A stretch of DNA of 42,687 bases from a virus: IMG/VR virus record IMGVR_UViG_3300037882_002580, positions 1 to 42,687 of that record; one strand, 5' to 3'. Positions within the stretch are counted from its first letter, which is position 1, and every line of letters begins with the position of its first letter. The notes under the pieces were generated by a model. It had not been told where the DNA came from. It saw only the letters and a program-made list of their open reading frames with translations, and ran no database searches. This document shows positions 6,645 to 14,032 of this stretch, piece after piece. The position numbers and the translations under genes were made by a program.

Positions 6645-7381
6645 ATTGCTATTGGTAATACAATGTCGCGCCACTCTATCCAGTCTTTGCGGAATGCAAC
6701 TAGAACCTCCCGTGCTTCCGTCATGGCCTCCTGCAAGCGTTGATCGTCATGGCTGATAGTCATCACGTAGAGCTTTGCATCATCTGAAATAATGCGTGCG
6801 TCATAGATAGCAAAGTGGAGGGTTTGCAGCTTCTCATTCACGAGGAAGTAATTGACTGCCTGCCACTTGTACTCTGCCGGAATGCCGCAAAATGGTGCGC
6901 CTGAGAGGTAGTACAGCTCGCTCGTGGGTTCTGCCTTGGTAGGCTTGGACCACTTCGCAAGTCCGGTGAGAACGGGGTCAATCATGTTCTCGATTTTGTA
7001 GAGGATTGCGTTGTCTGTATCCGGGCACTTCACTTCGATGGCTTCGGTGTATTCGCCGTCTGTGTGAATGAGACCATCCGGTGATAGTGCGAGCCAGTCA
7101 AACTCGTCTGAGATAGCCATGCCGATGCGGTCAACCTTCTTTCCTGTGCGCTGTTCAAACGCTTTGATGGCAAATGCTTCTTCTTCTGTGCCTCGTTCCA
7201 TCTGCGCTGATACTTTGATGGTTTTGGTTTGCTCCGATGCCTCCTCTGCAATGAGTTCGGCAATAAGTCCGGTGCGTGCTTCGAGCGTACCCATGACGCG
7301 CTTGAGCTTGGTGCCTGTCACCTTACAACGTCGAGCGGCGTGCCATTCTGGGGTGCCCTGTACAACGTCAATGATTTTCAT
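6641..7381 (-). CDS. YqaJ-like viral recombinase (alkaline exonuclease)
   Basis: 246 aa of the lambda-exonuclease/YqaJ family (PD-(D/E)xK fold). Visible motifs: QGTPEWHAARRCKVTGTKL at the N-terminus, the acidic MERGTEEE region, D102 in SPDGL, and E116-V-K118 in AIEVKCP, which complete the active site. The enzyme chews 5' ends to prepare single strands for annealing. The partner gene directly upstream overlaps by 4 nt, so the pair is likely functional together. No classical RecT, Bet or Erf is seen. Confidence 0.9.
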   Translation of the reverse strand: MKIIDVVQGTPEWHAARRCKVTGTKLKRVMGTLEARTGLIAELIAEEASEQTKTIKVSAQMERGTEEEAFAIKAFEQRTGKKVDRIGMAISDEFDWLALSPDGLIHTDGEYTEAIEVKCPDTDNAILYKIENMIDPVLTGLAKWSKPTKAEPTSELYYLSGAPFCGIPAEYKWQAVNYFLVNEKLQTLHFAIYDARIISDDAKLYVMTISHDDQRLQEAMTEAREVLVAFRKDWIEWRDIVLPIAI

Positions 7382-7923
7382 GCAGGGGGTGTGTTTAGCT
7401 TTGCCTTTAATGTCGAAGCGTGAGTTTTGATGGCTGCATCATTTTGTGCCGACTGTGGGAATGTTCTGAAAATCTTGAGTAGCTCTGCCTGGTCTTTTGC
7501 CTGGTCGAGTTTCGCTGTGTAGGTGGTCGCGTCCACATCAAACTTAGGCTTGAAATCTCGAATGCGGAGTGCATCCTGGGTCTTTCCGAATGCGCGTACC
7601 TCTGCTGCATAAATCTGTATCTGCTTCCCTATCCATGCGTCTGGGTGTGTGCCGTATAGGTTTGCGATGGTGGTGCCGTTGGTGATGTTGAGTATCATCT
7701 TGGGGACGTTCTCTTTGAAGTAGAGAACGGGCTTCGGTACTTTCTCATCCTTCTTTCCGTCAACCTTGTTCACCATTTCCTCTCCCTCAAACCGTGCGAT
7801 GGTGAGGAGCATTTCTTCTCCTGCTTCGAGGTTGTGTGAGCCGAGGTAGTCTTTTGCGAGAAAGTTTTTCCAGTGGCGGTTCGCGCCCTTCTCCTTCTTA
7901 GTGATTATTTTTGTAGCTCCCAT
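7378..7923 (-). CDS. Recombination-cassette protein, possible single-strand annealing partner
   Basis: 181 aa. N-terminal basic stretch (MGATKIITKKEKGANRHWKN), then a beta-rich core (EEMLLTIARFEGEE, VLYFKENVPKMILN, TIANLYGTHPDAWIGKQIQIY) that looks like an OB-type fold, and a helical C-terminus. I recall related proteins next to phage recombination genes with no known activity. Its position beside YqaJ, with translational coupling, makes it the best candidate for the missing annealase or an exonuclease accessory factor. That role is inference. Confidence 0.7.
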   Translation of the reverse strand: MGATKIITKKEKGANRHWKNFLAKDYLGSHNLEAGEEMLLTIARFEGEEMVNKVDGKKDEKVPKPVLYFKENVPKMILNITNGTTIANLYGTHPDAWIGKQIQIYAAEVRAFGKTQDALRIRDFKPKFDVDATTYTAKLDQAKDQAELLKIFRTFPQSAQNDAAIKTHASTLKAKLNTPPA

Positions 7924-8069
7924 AGTCTGTTGAGTTCTTCTTTAGCGAATAAGTCGCAGATGGTGCGGAACTTCTCGCGGGTAACGTCTAATCTGCGAGA
8001 GGCTTCTGCAAAGGTGATGAAACCCTGGTAGTACTTCTGCGTGACTGCTCTGCGTTTTGGTGTGAGCAT
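7905..8069 (-). CDS. 54-aa helix-turn-helix protein
   Basis: ATG at 8067-8069, TAA at 7905-7907. Contains RAVTQKYYQGFITFAEASRR and then LDVTREKFRTICDLF, a typical helix-turn-helix spacing. It overlaps the start of the 181-aa gene by 19 nt. Probably DNA binding; a regulator of the early operon is possible. Confidence 0.6.
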   Translation of the reverse strand: MLTPKRRAVTQKYYQGFITFAEASRRLDVTREKFRTICDLFAKEELNRLWELQK

Positions 8070-8071
8070 AA

Positions 8072-8179
8072 TTATCTGTCGTCTGTTGATGCGCCGGTAA
8101 AGTCGTCGGGTTCTTCGAGCGTCTCTTCCTCTTCTTCCCCTGTGTCTATGTCGAGGCCGTCATCGAGAGGGTCTGTCAT
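8072..8179 (-). CDS. 35-aa strongly acidic peptide
   Basis: ATG at 8177-8179 overlaps the stop of the membrane protein gene (ATGA); TAA at 8072-8074, 2 nt before the HTH gene. The peptide is about half Asp and Glu (DTGEEEEETLEEPDDF). Such a composition could mimic DNA, but the evidence for translation is only gene spacing. Confidence 0.45.
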   Translation of the reverse strand: MTDPLDDGLDIDTGEEEEETLEEPDDFTGASTDDR

Positions 8180-8409
8180 ATGATTTGTTCTAAGAGGTAA
8201 ATGCTTTGGGCTATTGCGACGATAAAAAAAGCGAATGCTGAGATTAATGCGATTTTAGTTGCGCGTGTGAGGCGTGTGAGCGCTTCACGTTCTGCATCAC
8301 TGCGGTTTGGTGCGTGGATAATGACGGTGTGGGATTCACCAAGTTGTGCGCGTATGCTGCCTCTTGAGACTGACTTTTTTGGAGCTAGTCTCTTGTTCTT
8401 CGTTGCCAT
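8176..8409 (-). CDS. Single-pass membrane protein, first gene of the early operon
   Basis: 77 aa from the ATG at 8407-8409; upstream in-frame starts would lie inside the promoter. A basic N-terminus (MATKNKRLAPKKSVSRGSIR), then a single hydrophobic helix near residues 51-72 (ALISAFAFFIVAIAQSIYLL). The first early gene being a small membrane protein fits a host take-over or exclusion role, but no family is known. Confidence 0.65.
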   Translation of the reverse strand: MATKNKRLAPKKSVSRGSIRAQLGESHTVIIHAPNRSDAEREALTRLTRATKIALISAFAFFIVAIAQSIYLLEQII

Positions 8410-8440
8410 GATGTGTGGTTTATTTGATAACCTCATAGGC

Positions 8441-8469
8441 ATTATATAGGTATATGAATATATGCACAA
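8441..8469 (-). promoter_or_regulatory. Leftward early promoter
   Basis: Consensus -10 TATAAT (8441-8446), 17-bp spacer, -35 TTGTGC (8464-8469) on the minus strand. It would start transcription near 8434, about 25 nt before the ATG at 8409. This is the best promoter in the window by consensus. Confidence 0.7.
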
Positions 8470-8477
8470 CGTGTGCA
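8463..8477. promoter_or_regulatory. Operator-like inverted repeat over the -35 box
   Basis: TGCACA and TGTGCA arms separated by ACG overlap the -35 box of the early promoter. Another TGCACA occurs at 8493-8498. A repressor binding here would silence the early operon. No repressor gene is identified. Confidence 0.55.
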
Positions 8478-8585
8478 CTGTGTACAAGTCTATGCACATT
8501 ATCCCCACATAGAAAGCAAAACGGGATTGTGGGTGTGAGATAATAAGTGAGGGTGGGGGAAAGTTATAAAAACTAACTGTCTCCT

Positions 8586-8744
8586 ATGACATTAAACACA
8601 TTCATATCTGTCGAGCTCCGAAAGGAACTCGCACACATAAACGCACGTATCGACACACTGATAGCGCAAGGTAAACACGGCACACCGCTTTATAAGTCCC
8701 TTTGCGTGGAGCACCGAAGGATACGCGCGTCACTCCGCCCGTAA
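8586..8744 (+). CDS. 52-aa helical protein upstream of the lysin
   Basis: ATG at 8586-8588, TAA at 8742-8744, 1 nt before the lysin ATG. The product is charged and helical (ELRKELAHINARIDTLIAQG, then HRRIRASLRP). The frame is open over its full length and coupled to the lysin, so it is probably real. A role in lysis timing is possible but unsupported. Confidence 0.55.
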   Translation: MTLNTFISVELRKELAHINARIDTLIAQGKHGTPLYKSLCVEHRRIRASLRP

Positions 8745-8745
8745 C

Positions 8746-9180
8746 ATGAAAGCAAAAATCATCGCTGCGACTTTGGCATTCGCGGCAACACTTGCAGTGG
8801 GGATGTACCCCAAAACAATGACCTACGAGGCACCTAAGTACGAGACTAAAGAGAGCATGGTGGTTGAAAAAACCGCAACCGCTACGCCGATGGTATGGAA
8901 CAAAAAGACTATCGAGAACGAAATTGCACTGATTGCGGAAGAGCACAAGGTGAGTAGCGCGGTGATGAAAACGGTCGTCGAATGTGAATCACAGTTCAAT
9001 CGGTTTGCACTAGGTGACGGGGGCAAGTCGCGGGGCTTGGTGCAGATACACAAGGGCTATCACCCTCAAGTAACCGATGCGATGGCATACGACCCTGAGT
9101 ATGCACTTGAGTTCCTTGCGAAGAAACTTGCGCAGGGGAAAGGCCACCTGTGGACCTGCTACCGGATGCACTACAACTAA
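8746..9180 (+). CDS. Secreted SLT-type lytic transglycosylase (endolysin-like)
   Basis: 144 aa. Residues 1-20 form a signal peptide (MKAKIIAATLAFAATLAVG), so the enzyme is exported. Residues 55-140 are a lysozyme-like SLT domain: catalytic E81 in VVECESQFN, the GLVQIH motif at 97-102, an AYDPEYALEFLAKKL helix, and a terminal WTCYRMHYN. It cleaves peptidoglycan. It is transcribed opposite to all virion genes and ends at a bidirectional terminator, so it is regulated separately. The signal peptide makes it a pre-localised endolysin or an entry/exit muralytic enzyme; similar secreted SLT proteins are common in Patescibacteria. Confidence 0.85.
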   Translation: MKAKIIAATLAFAATLAVGMYPKTMTYEAPKYETKESMVVEKTATATPMVWNKKTIENEIALIAEEHKVSSAVMKTVVECESQFNRFALGDGGKSRGLVQIHKGYHPQVTDAMAYDPEYALEFLAKKLAQGKGHLWTCYRMHYN

Positions 9181-9183
9181 CAA

Positions 9184-9213
9184 AAAAGCCGCTCCAATCT
9201 CTGAGCGGCTTTT
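9184..9213. terminator. Bidirectional intrinsic terminator
   Basis: AAAAGCCGCTC (9184-9194) and GAGCGGCTTTT (9203-9213) form an 11-bp stem with an A tract on one side and a T tract on the other, so it can end both the lysin transcript and the leftward late transcript. Confidence 0.9.
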
Positions 9214-9256
9214 CTTATGCGAGGGAATGAAGCTGTGGTGATGCTTCACCCTTTTA

Positions 9257-9448
9257 TTATACCTGAGTTGGCTGCGAATTGAGGAACTTCGATACTTCAC
9301 CCAAAACCAGACCGAATAATACCGTCGCCGTGGGGCTGAAACCAAACAGGCCGATGTTGTCTGCGAGGAATGCGGTAAGTAGTGCAGATACCATCATCGC
9401 GGTGCGCCATGCGAGTGACTTGAGACGCTTCTTGAGTTCTTCGTTCAT
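9257..9448 (-). CDS. Holin-like membrane protein
   Basis: 63 aa with a basic N-terminus (MNEELKKRLKSLAWR) and two hydrophobic segments, about residues 16-34 and 38-56. Size, topology and place beside lysis genes fit a holin. It is the last gene of the leftward late operon and starts with a 4-nt overlap with the protease gene. Holin is inferred from topology, not from a motif. Confidence 0.65.
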   Translation of the reverse strand: MNEELKKRLKSLAWRTAMMVSALLTAFLADNIGLFGFSPTATVLFGLVLGEVSKFLNSQPTQV

Positions 9449-10299
9449 TTTTTTATTGTTAGGTTTTTAAGTTGCTGCAAAAGCTTGAGAAGCGTACCGC
9501 GCAGTGAGTTGAGCTTTTCGATGTCTGACTGCACATGCGTTGGTACACTGCTATAGTACACCTTCCATGCCTCTGTAGGGCGGTACTGGCTGTGGAGACG
9601 GTAGGCGGTGCCTTTATCGGCCCAATCATCGCCCCAGCCGTTTACAACACGGAATGAGTCGCCCTTTACCTTCGCATCGGTGGCTGCATGGCCGCTGATG
9701 GGGTTTTTGGCGGCTCTGAGGGGCTCTATGGGCCTTCTCCACCATTCACTGCCAATGACGTACCTGGAGCGTACCCCTGCCCTTCCCTCTGCTATAGCGA
9801 TAGCCATGGTGTCGCGGTTGAGTGGGGTGATCTGCGCATAAGCAGAAATACGAAAGGGTGCCGCAAGTATCTTGAGGCGTTCAATATCTGCGTCTGAGAC
9901 TGCCTGGAGCTTGCGAATGTAGGAAGTGTAGGGAAGCTTGCGGTCCTCGTTAGTGGTGAAGGTCCACAAGCCCACGGGGAGAAAGCCGATGCTATGGCCC
10001 ACTTTGAGTGAAGAGAGAATGCTAGAGCCCTCATTCCAGTTTTTGTCATAGTACTTTTTCTGCATGAGGTACTGGAAGTCTGCCGAAAACTCCATGCCGA
10101 GTGCCTTACGCGCGTGCTGTGTCGCGTCGTTTGCGGTGCAGATACCTACCTTGAGTTGGTCTTGCTTTGGGAAGTCGTATGTCACCCCTGCCTCGTATGG
10201 TGCAGGATATGCAAGGGTGTGTTCTGAGGGCTTGTATTTGAAAGTGCGAAGGTCGCTTGGTGAAGCATCGCAACCGCCGACGTATTCTCGCTCGCTCAT
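9445..10299 (-). CDS. Papain-like (C1-fold) cysteine peptidase
   Basis: 284 aa. The catalytic triad is visible in order: C54 (KVGICTANDAT), H204 (SGHAATDA) and N220 (VVNGWGDDWADKG), the last being the NGWG signature of the papain family. An upstream glutamine in KQDQL may serve the oxyanion hole. The C-terminal 30 residues form a leucine-rich helix (LRGTLLKLLQQL). It sits between two membrane proteins of the lysis region and overlaps both by 4 nt. It may cut host surface or peptide bridges during lysis or entry, or mature virion proteins; there is no signal peptide. Confidence 0.75.
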   Translation of the reverse strand: MSEREYVGGCDASPSDLRTFKYKPSEHTLAYPAPYEAGVTYDFPKQDQLKVGICTANDATQHARKALGMEFSADFQYLMQKKYYDKNWNEGSSILSSLKVGHSIGFLPVGLWTFTTNEDRKLPYTSYIRKLQAVSDADIERLKILAAPFRISAYAQITPLNRDTMAIAIAEGRAGVRSRYVIGSEWWRRPIEPLRAAKNPISGHAATDAKVKGDSFRVVNGWGDDWADKGTAYRLHSQYRPTEAWKVYYSSVPTHVQSDIEKLNSLRGTLLKLLQQLKNLTIKK

Positions 10300-10574
10300 A
10301 TGATGATTTTGATGATGTTTATAAGCTCACTGCCGTTGGTGATGAGGAGTGTGGTGACCACAGAGCCGATACAGGACATGATGAGGTAGAGGCGTTTAAC
10401 CTTGCCGTTTGTGTAGTCGGCCTTAAGATTGAGGTTATCGAGTTTTTCGCCGTGGTCTTTCTCAAGCTTGTCGAGTTTCCCGCCATGGTCTTTCTCAATG
10501 CGACTAACGGCCTCCAAGATACCCAAGATGATGTGGTCGATTTCGCGCTTTGTGTAGTCAGGTTCTTGCGACAT
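10296..10574 (-). CDS. Coiled-coil plus membrane-anchor protein (XhlA/holin-like)
   Basis: 92 aa. An N-terminal coiled coil with a short internal repeat (EKDHGGKLDKLEKDHGEKLD) and one C-terminal hydrophobic segment (LYLIMSCIGSVVTTLLI). This layout resembles XhlA-type proteins that assist holins. It lies between the fibre gene and the protease. Confidence 0.65.
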   Translation of the reverse strand: MSQEPDYTKREIDHIILGILEAVSRIEKDHGGKLDKLEKDHGEKLDNLNLKADYTNGKVKRLYLIMSCIGSVVTTLLITNGSELINIIKIII

Positions 10575-10583
10575 AGATACAAA

Positions 10584-13500
10584 TTAGAGCGGCAACGGAT
10601 ACTTCCTAAACGAAGCCCAGAGGTCGCTGATGCGGAATGTAGCAGCTTGTGTGCCTACTGATGCCGTGCCCCGTGTGGAATAGAAGCCAAGAGAAAGTGC
10701 GGTTGTGGTTGCTATGTTGGTAGAGTTCGAGAAGTAGGAGAACGGCTGATTCCACGTCCCCTGAATTGCCGCAGAACATGTGAAGGCATCCTGCGAGACA
10801 ATGATGCGTCTTTGTGCTCCATAGTTATTTGTTACTGATGTGGAAGCAATACCTGTGTTAGTCCATGAGTATGCGGTAGCAGATGAGCGATTCTCGAAGA
10901 TGAAGTTGGCTTGGGTAGATGATGCGTAGACAAAGCATCCGATGGTCGGGTGCGTTTCATACGTGGTACCAGCAGGGTTCGTGTTAGTAAAACCAACGTA
11001 GTAACGTGTGGTTGTAGCCGCTCCGTTTATAGAAGTTGTGATGTCAATGATTGGAGTGTTGGTCGCTGCTTTGACCCAGGCCGCAGTGCCAAGAAATACT
11101 CCTGCACCATCGTTTGCCCCCGTAACGCCACCGACGTTGTAGTAGTAGCCGCCATCGGTGAGAGCAGCTCCTACCGCCGTTGTACCCGCTGCGTCTTCCA
11201 TGAATGCCCACGTAGGGCATGGGGTGAATGGACCATCGGCAGAGAGCGCGGCCACGTTCGAGAAGCCTACACCAGAACAGTCAGAAGTAAGCCATCCTTC
11301 CTGGCGGTATGTGCCGTAGTTGGTGAGGTTCCAGTAGGGAGACTGCACAATTCCCGCACCATTTAAGTAGTTTCCTATTGCGATGCGGTTTGAGGATTGT
11401 TTAACGCGGTTTGCTATGAGTGATGTGGTGGTCGCGTGAATGGCGAACATATCAGAACTGTTGCCAGTTGTTGAAGCAACGCGGAATGCGGGGGTGTCCC
11501 ATGTGCCGCCTTCTATGGCAACTTTAGCCGATGGCGTTGTGCTGCCTACGCCTAACAGTGAGAGGGTTTTATTCCACACAAATCCTACAGCACCGCCGAA
11601 CGCACTGGCATCGTTGAATTGTATCTGCGTGTCTGAGCCGCCTGGTGTGCCGCCCCCACCACCACACGTCTGCCACTCTATACCATCCGCTCCCGCGCCG
11701 TTATCTTCATAAGTGAGACACTCTTCGTCGAGAGCACCTGTCGTGTCGAGTCCAAGCGAACCATTTAGAACAGCAAGTCCAAATCCAGTGATGTCCGTGA
11801 TGAAGTCTGAGACAAAAGTAAGTGCTGTCGAAATTACAAGTCGTGGGAGAGATGAGGATGCGGTTTGACTCGTGGCGGCAAATGCTGCGGAAGTTGCAAT
11901 GCCTTCAAACCAGGCGTCGCCTGCGACTGAAAGAAGAGATGAGGGAGTAGACGAGCTGATGCCGACTTTTCCCGTGCCATTAGGTTCAAGTAGAATATTT
12001 TCGTTATTGCCCGAAAATAAATCTAGTCGTGCATCTGACGATAAGAACGAACCTCCCGAAGAGAGAAATAATTGGTTATTTGAGTTCCCTATGACCAGGT
12101 TTGATGAGTTGACGCTCACAGACCAAGTTTGGTCAAAATTACTGAGGTAGAGCCCGTTTCCGTCAGGTGCTGAAACCCACCCAGTTAGTAATTTATTAGT
12201 GGCGGTCGCCGTGTCGAACGTGAGGTCAGTGAAGTGTGATGTTGAAGATGCAAAGATGCCGCCATTTGCTTGAATAGGCGTATTCGTAGCGGCTGTGCTC
12301 GTGCCATAGTTAGAGCCGCCGAAAGTGAAGTCGCTTGCGCCACCTCCCCCTCCACCTGAGTTATCATCGTCCCCACAGCCAAACAAACCTGTGGTAATAT
12401 CCCACGAAACTGTCTGGTTATCCGCGTCACAATCTGAAAGGCCAGCCCCCCGGAAGGTGCCGGTTGCGGTGAGGTTCGTTGCTGTGGCGTTGCCGTTTAT
12501 CCACGCGCTTCCTGCTACTGAGAGCTTTGATGCGGGGGTAGAGGTTCCGAGGCCGAAGTTTCCGTTTCCGGTGATGTATGAGCCGAAATTAGGATCGAGG
12601 TATACTTCTGCGCCGGCTACGTCTCTTAAATTAAAATATGATGACCCATCACTCAGGTATGATTGTAGTAATGCTCCTCCGTTTGACAATTGTTCTATCT
12701 GAGAATAGGAACCATTACCCGTAATTTGAACTGATGAGCCTAGCCCAGATGCCGGAGAAAATGTGACGGCTGTTTCATCAATAAGAATAGCACTTGTAGC
12801 TGTAAGCGTTGTGCCTGGTGCCTCATAATATGGCACCTGTCCAGCTAGGCCAGAGTTGACCGTGCCACCACCCCCTCCCGAGGCATCACTGCCATCACAA
12901 AGGTCTGCGCTGCCAGTAATTGAGGTGCAGAATGAAGCCCATGTGGTGCCTATTACACCACCAAAAGAAAGGCCGTTCGAGACGCGGAAGTTTGTGGTGG
13001 TGGCGTTAGTGGTCGTGCTGGTGGTCGCGGTGAAGGAGTTTATAGAAGTGGTGCCGGTGAGTGTAGGACTTGCATTAAATACCAGGCTTCCTGTGCCCGT
13101 TTCGTCGGTGATGATGCTGCTCAGTTCGACTGATGTGTCAATGGATGTTGTGGCGAGCCCGAGAGCATTAAGCGTATTGCCCACCCAGGAAAGATATGCG
13201 CCATTGCTTATGCGGGTTGATGGGGTGAGGTAGAACGATGCCCATTCCGTCGTCGAGGCAACGAGGGGAATGACATAGCCCGAGGTGAGGGAGAAGACAC
13301 CCGTGCCAGCGGTGTAGGTGAGGCCAGTGGCGGTCGATGAAAAGAGAGCACGGGCGGCTGTCGCAAAATCTGAAATGGTAGAGGCGAGCTGTGTGCCAGT
13401 GTGGTTTGCGCGGGCGAAGAAGTCACTTGCGTTGTATGTGTCGAGAGTGCCCGTCCAGTCGCCTGTGACGTTTGCTACATAGTCAGTCCCTGCGATTGCT

Positions 13501-13970
13501 GCCTGCACGAGACCGTTAGCGGATGTTTTCAAGAGCGAAGAAGTCACTCCTGAAATGGTGAGATTGGTTGTGGATGCGTTTGTAGTGAAAAGGTTGACGA
13601 AGTATGAGGTGGAAGATGCGAAAAGCCCTGACTTAAACCAGAGTGTGGGCGTTGATGTGGAGTACACCACTTGGCCGTAGTTGTTGTCTGCTGAAAAGGG
13701 AAAAGAGCCACCGCCACCGGCTCCACTGTTATCATCGTCACATACAACATTACCGCTTGCATCTGTGGTGAGTACTCCGCCGTTGGTTTTGGTTGTGCAG
13801 TTGTAACCTGTGAGCCTCAAGAGCTTGTTGGCGATGTTCTGTGTGATGCTACCGGCTGAAGATTTCCACTGGTCGAGTGTGGATATTGTTCCAGTGCCTT
13901 GCGCCGTAGCGGAATAGGCAAATGCGAAAAAGAGCATGGATATAATCGCGATTTTCAAGAGGCGTATCAT
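10584..13970 (-). CDS. Large secreted fibre/adhesin-like repeat protein
   Basis: 1128 aa from the ATG at 13968-13970. The start is supported by an extended -10 box (TGTTACACT) 6 nt upstream; a GTG at 13994 would overlap that box. The protein opens with a signal peptide (MIRLLKIAIISMLFFAFAY, cleavage after ATAQ). The body is Ser/Thr-rich beta-type repeats, with at least three copies of an (S)STP-S/A-x-x-L-S-V-A-G module, interspersed CDDDNSGGGG linkers, and a C-terminal domain with scattered cysteines. I associate this repeat style with Parcubacteria surface proteins. In a phage it may be a receptor-binding fibre or a lysogenic-conversion surface protein. Confidence 0.75.
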   Translation of the reverse strand: MIRLLKIAIISMLFFAFAYSATAQGTGTISTLDQWKSSAGSITQNIANKLLRLTGYNCTTKTNGGVLTTDASGNVVCDDDNSGAGGGGSFPFSADNNYGQVVYSTSTPTLWFKSGLFASSTSYFVNLFTTNASTTNLTISGVTSSLLKTSANGLVQAAIAGTDYVANVTGDWTGTLDTYNASDFFARANHTGTQLASTISDFATAARALFSSTATGLTYTAGTGVFSLTSGYVIPLVASTTEWASFYLTPSTRISNGAYLSWVGNTLNALGLATTSIDTSVELSSIITDETGTGSLVFNASPTLTGTTSINSFTATTSTTTNATTTNFRVSNGLSFGGVIGTTWASFCTSITGSADLCDGSDASGGGGGTVNSGLAGQVPYYEAPGTTLTATSAILIDETAVTFSPASGLGSSVQITGNGSYSQIEQLSNGGALLQSYLSDGSSYFNLRDVAGAEVYLDPNFGSYITGNGNFGLGTSTPASKLSVAGSAWINGNATATNLTATGTFRGAGLSDCDADNQTVSWDITTGLFGCGDDDNSGGGGGGASDFTFGGSNYGTSTAATNTPIQANGGIFASSTSHFTDLTFDTATATNKLLTGWVSAPDGNGLYLSNFDQTWSVSVNSSNLVIGNSNNQLFLSSGGSFLSSDARLDLFSGNNENILLEPNGTGKVGISSSTPSSLLSVAGDAWFEGIATSAAFAATSQTASSSLPRLVISTALTFVSDFITDITGFGLAVLNGSLGLDTTGALDEECLTYEDNGAGADGIEWQTCGGGGGTPGGSDTQIQFNDASAFGGAVGFVWNKTLSLLGVGSTTPSAKVAIEGGTWDTPAFRVASTTGNSSDMFAIHATTTSLIANRVKQSSNRIAIGNYLNGAGIVQSPYWNLTNYGTYRQEGWLTSDCSGVGFSNVAALSADGPFTPCPTWAFMEDAAGTTAVGAALTDGGYYYNVGGVTGANDGAGVFLGTAAWVKAATNTPIIDITTSINGAATTTRYYVGFTNTNPAGTTYETHPTIGCFVYASSTQANFIFENRSSATAYSWTNTGIASTSVTNNYGAQRRIIVSQDAFTCSAAIQGTWNQPFSYFSNSTNIATTTALSLGFYSTRGTASVGTQAATFRISDLWASFRKYPLPL

Positions 13971-13976
13971 ACGAAA

Positions 13977-13985
13977 AGTGTAACA
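13977..13985 (-). promoter_or_regulatory. Extended -10 box directly before the fibre gene
   Basis: TGTTACACT on the minus strand with 6 nt to the ATG at 13970; there is no Shine-Dalgarno site. Transcription would start at or next to the start codon (leaderless mRNA). Confidence 0.5.
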
Positions 13986-14032
13986 AAACGACACTGCGTG
14001 GTTACGTTGTCTCGATCAAGAGGATGCATCGA

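Noticed and set aside
9256-9261. TATAAT at the end of the holin-like gene
   Set aside because: It would start a short transcript running straight into the terminator at 9184-9213; the match is explained by the Val-stop codons.
12325-13233. Proline-rich plus-strand ORFs opposite the fibre gene
   Set aside because: They arise from the low-complexity Ser/Thr/Gly codons of the real minus-strand gene and have no start signals.
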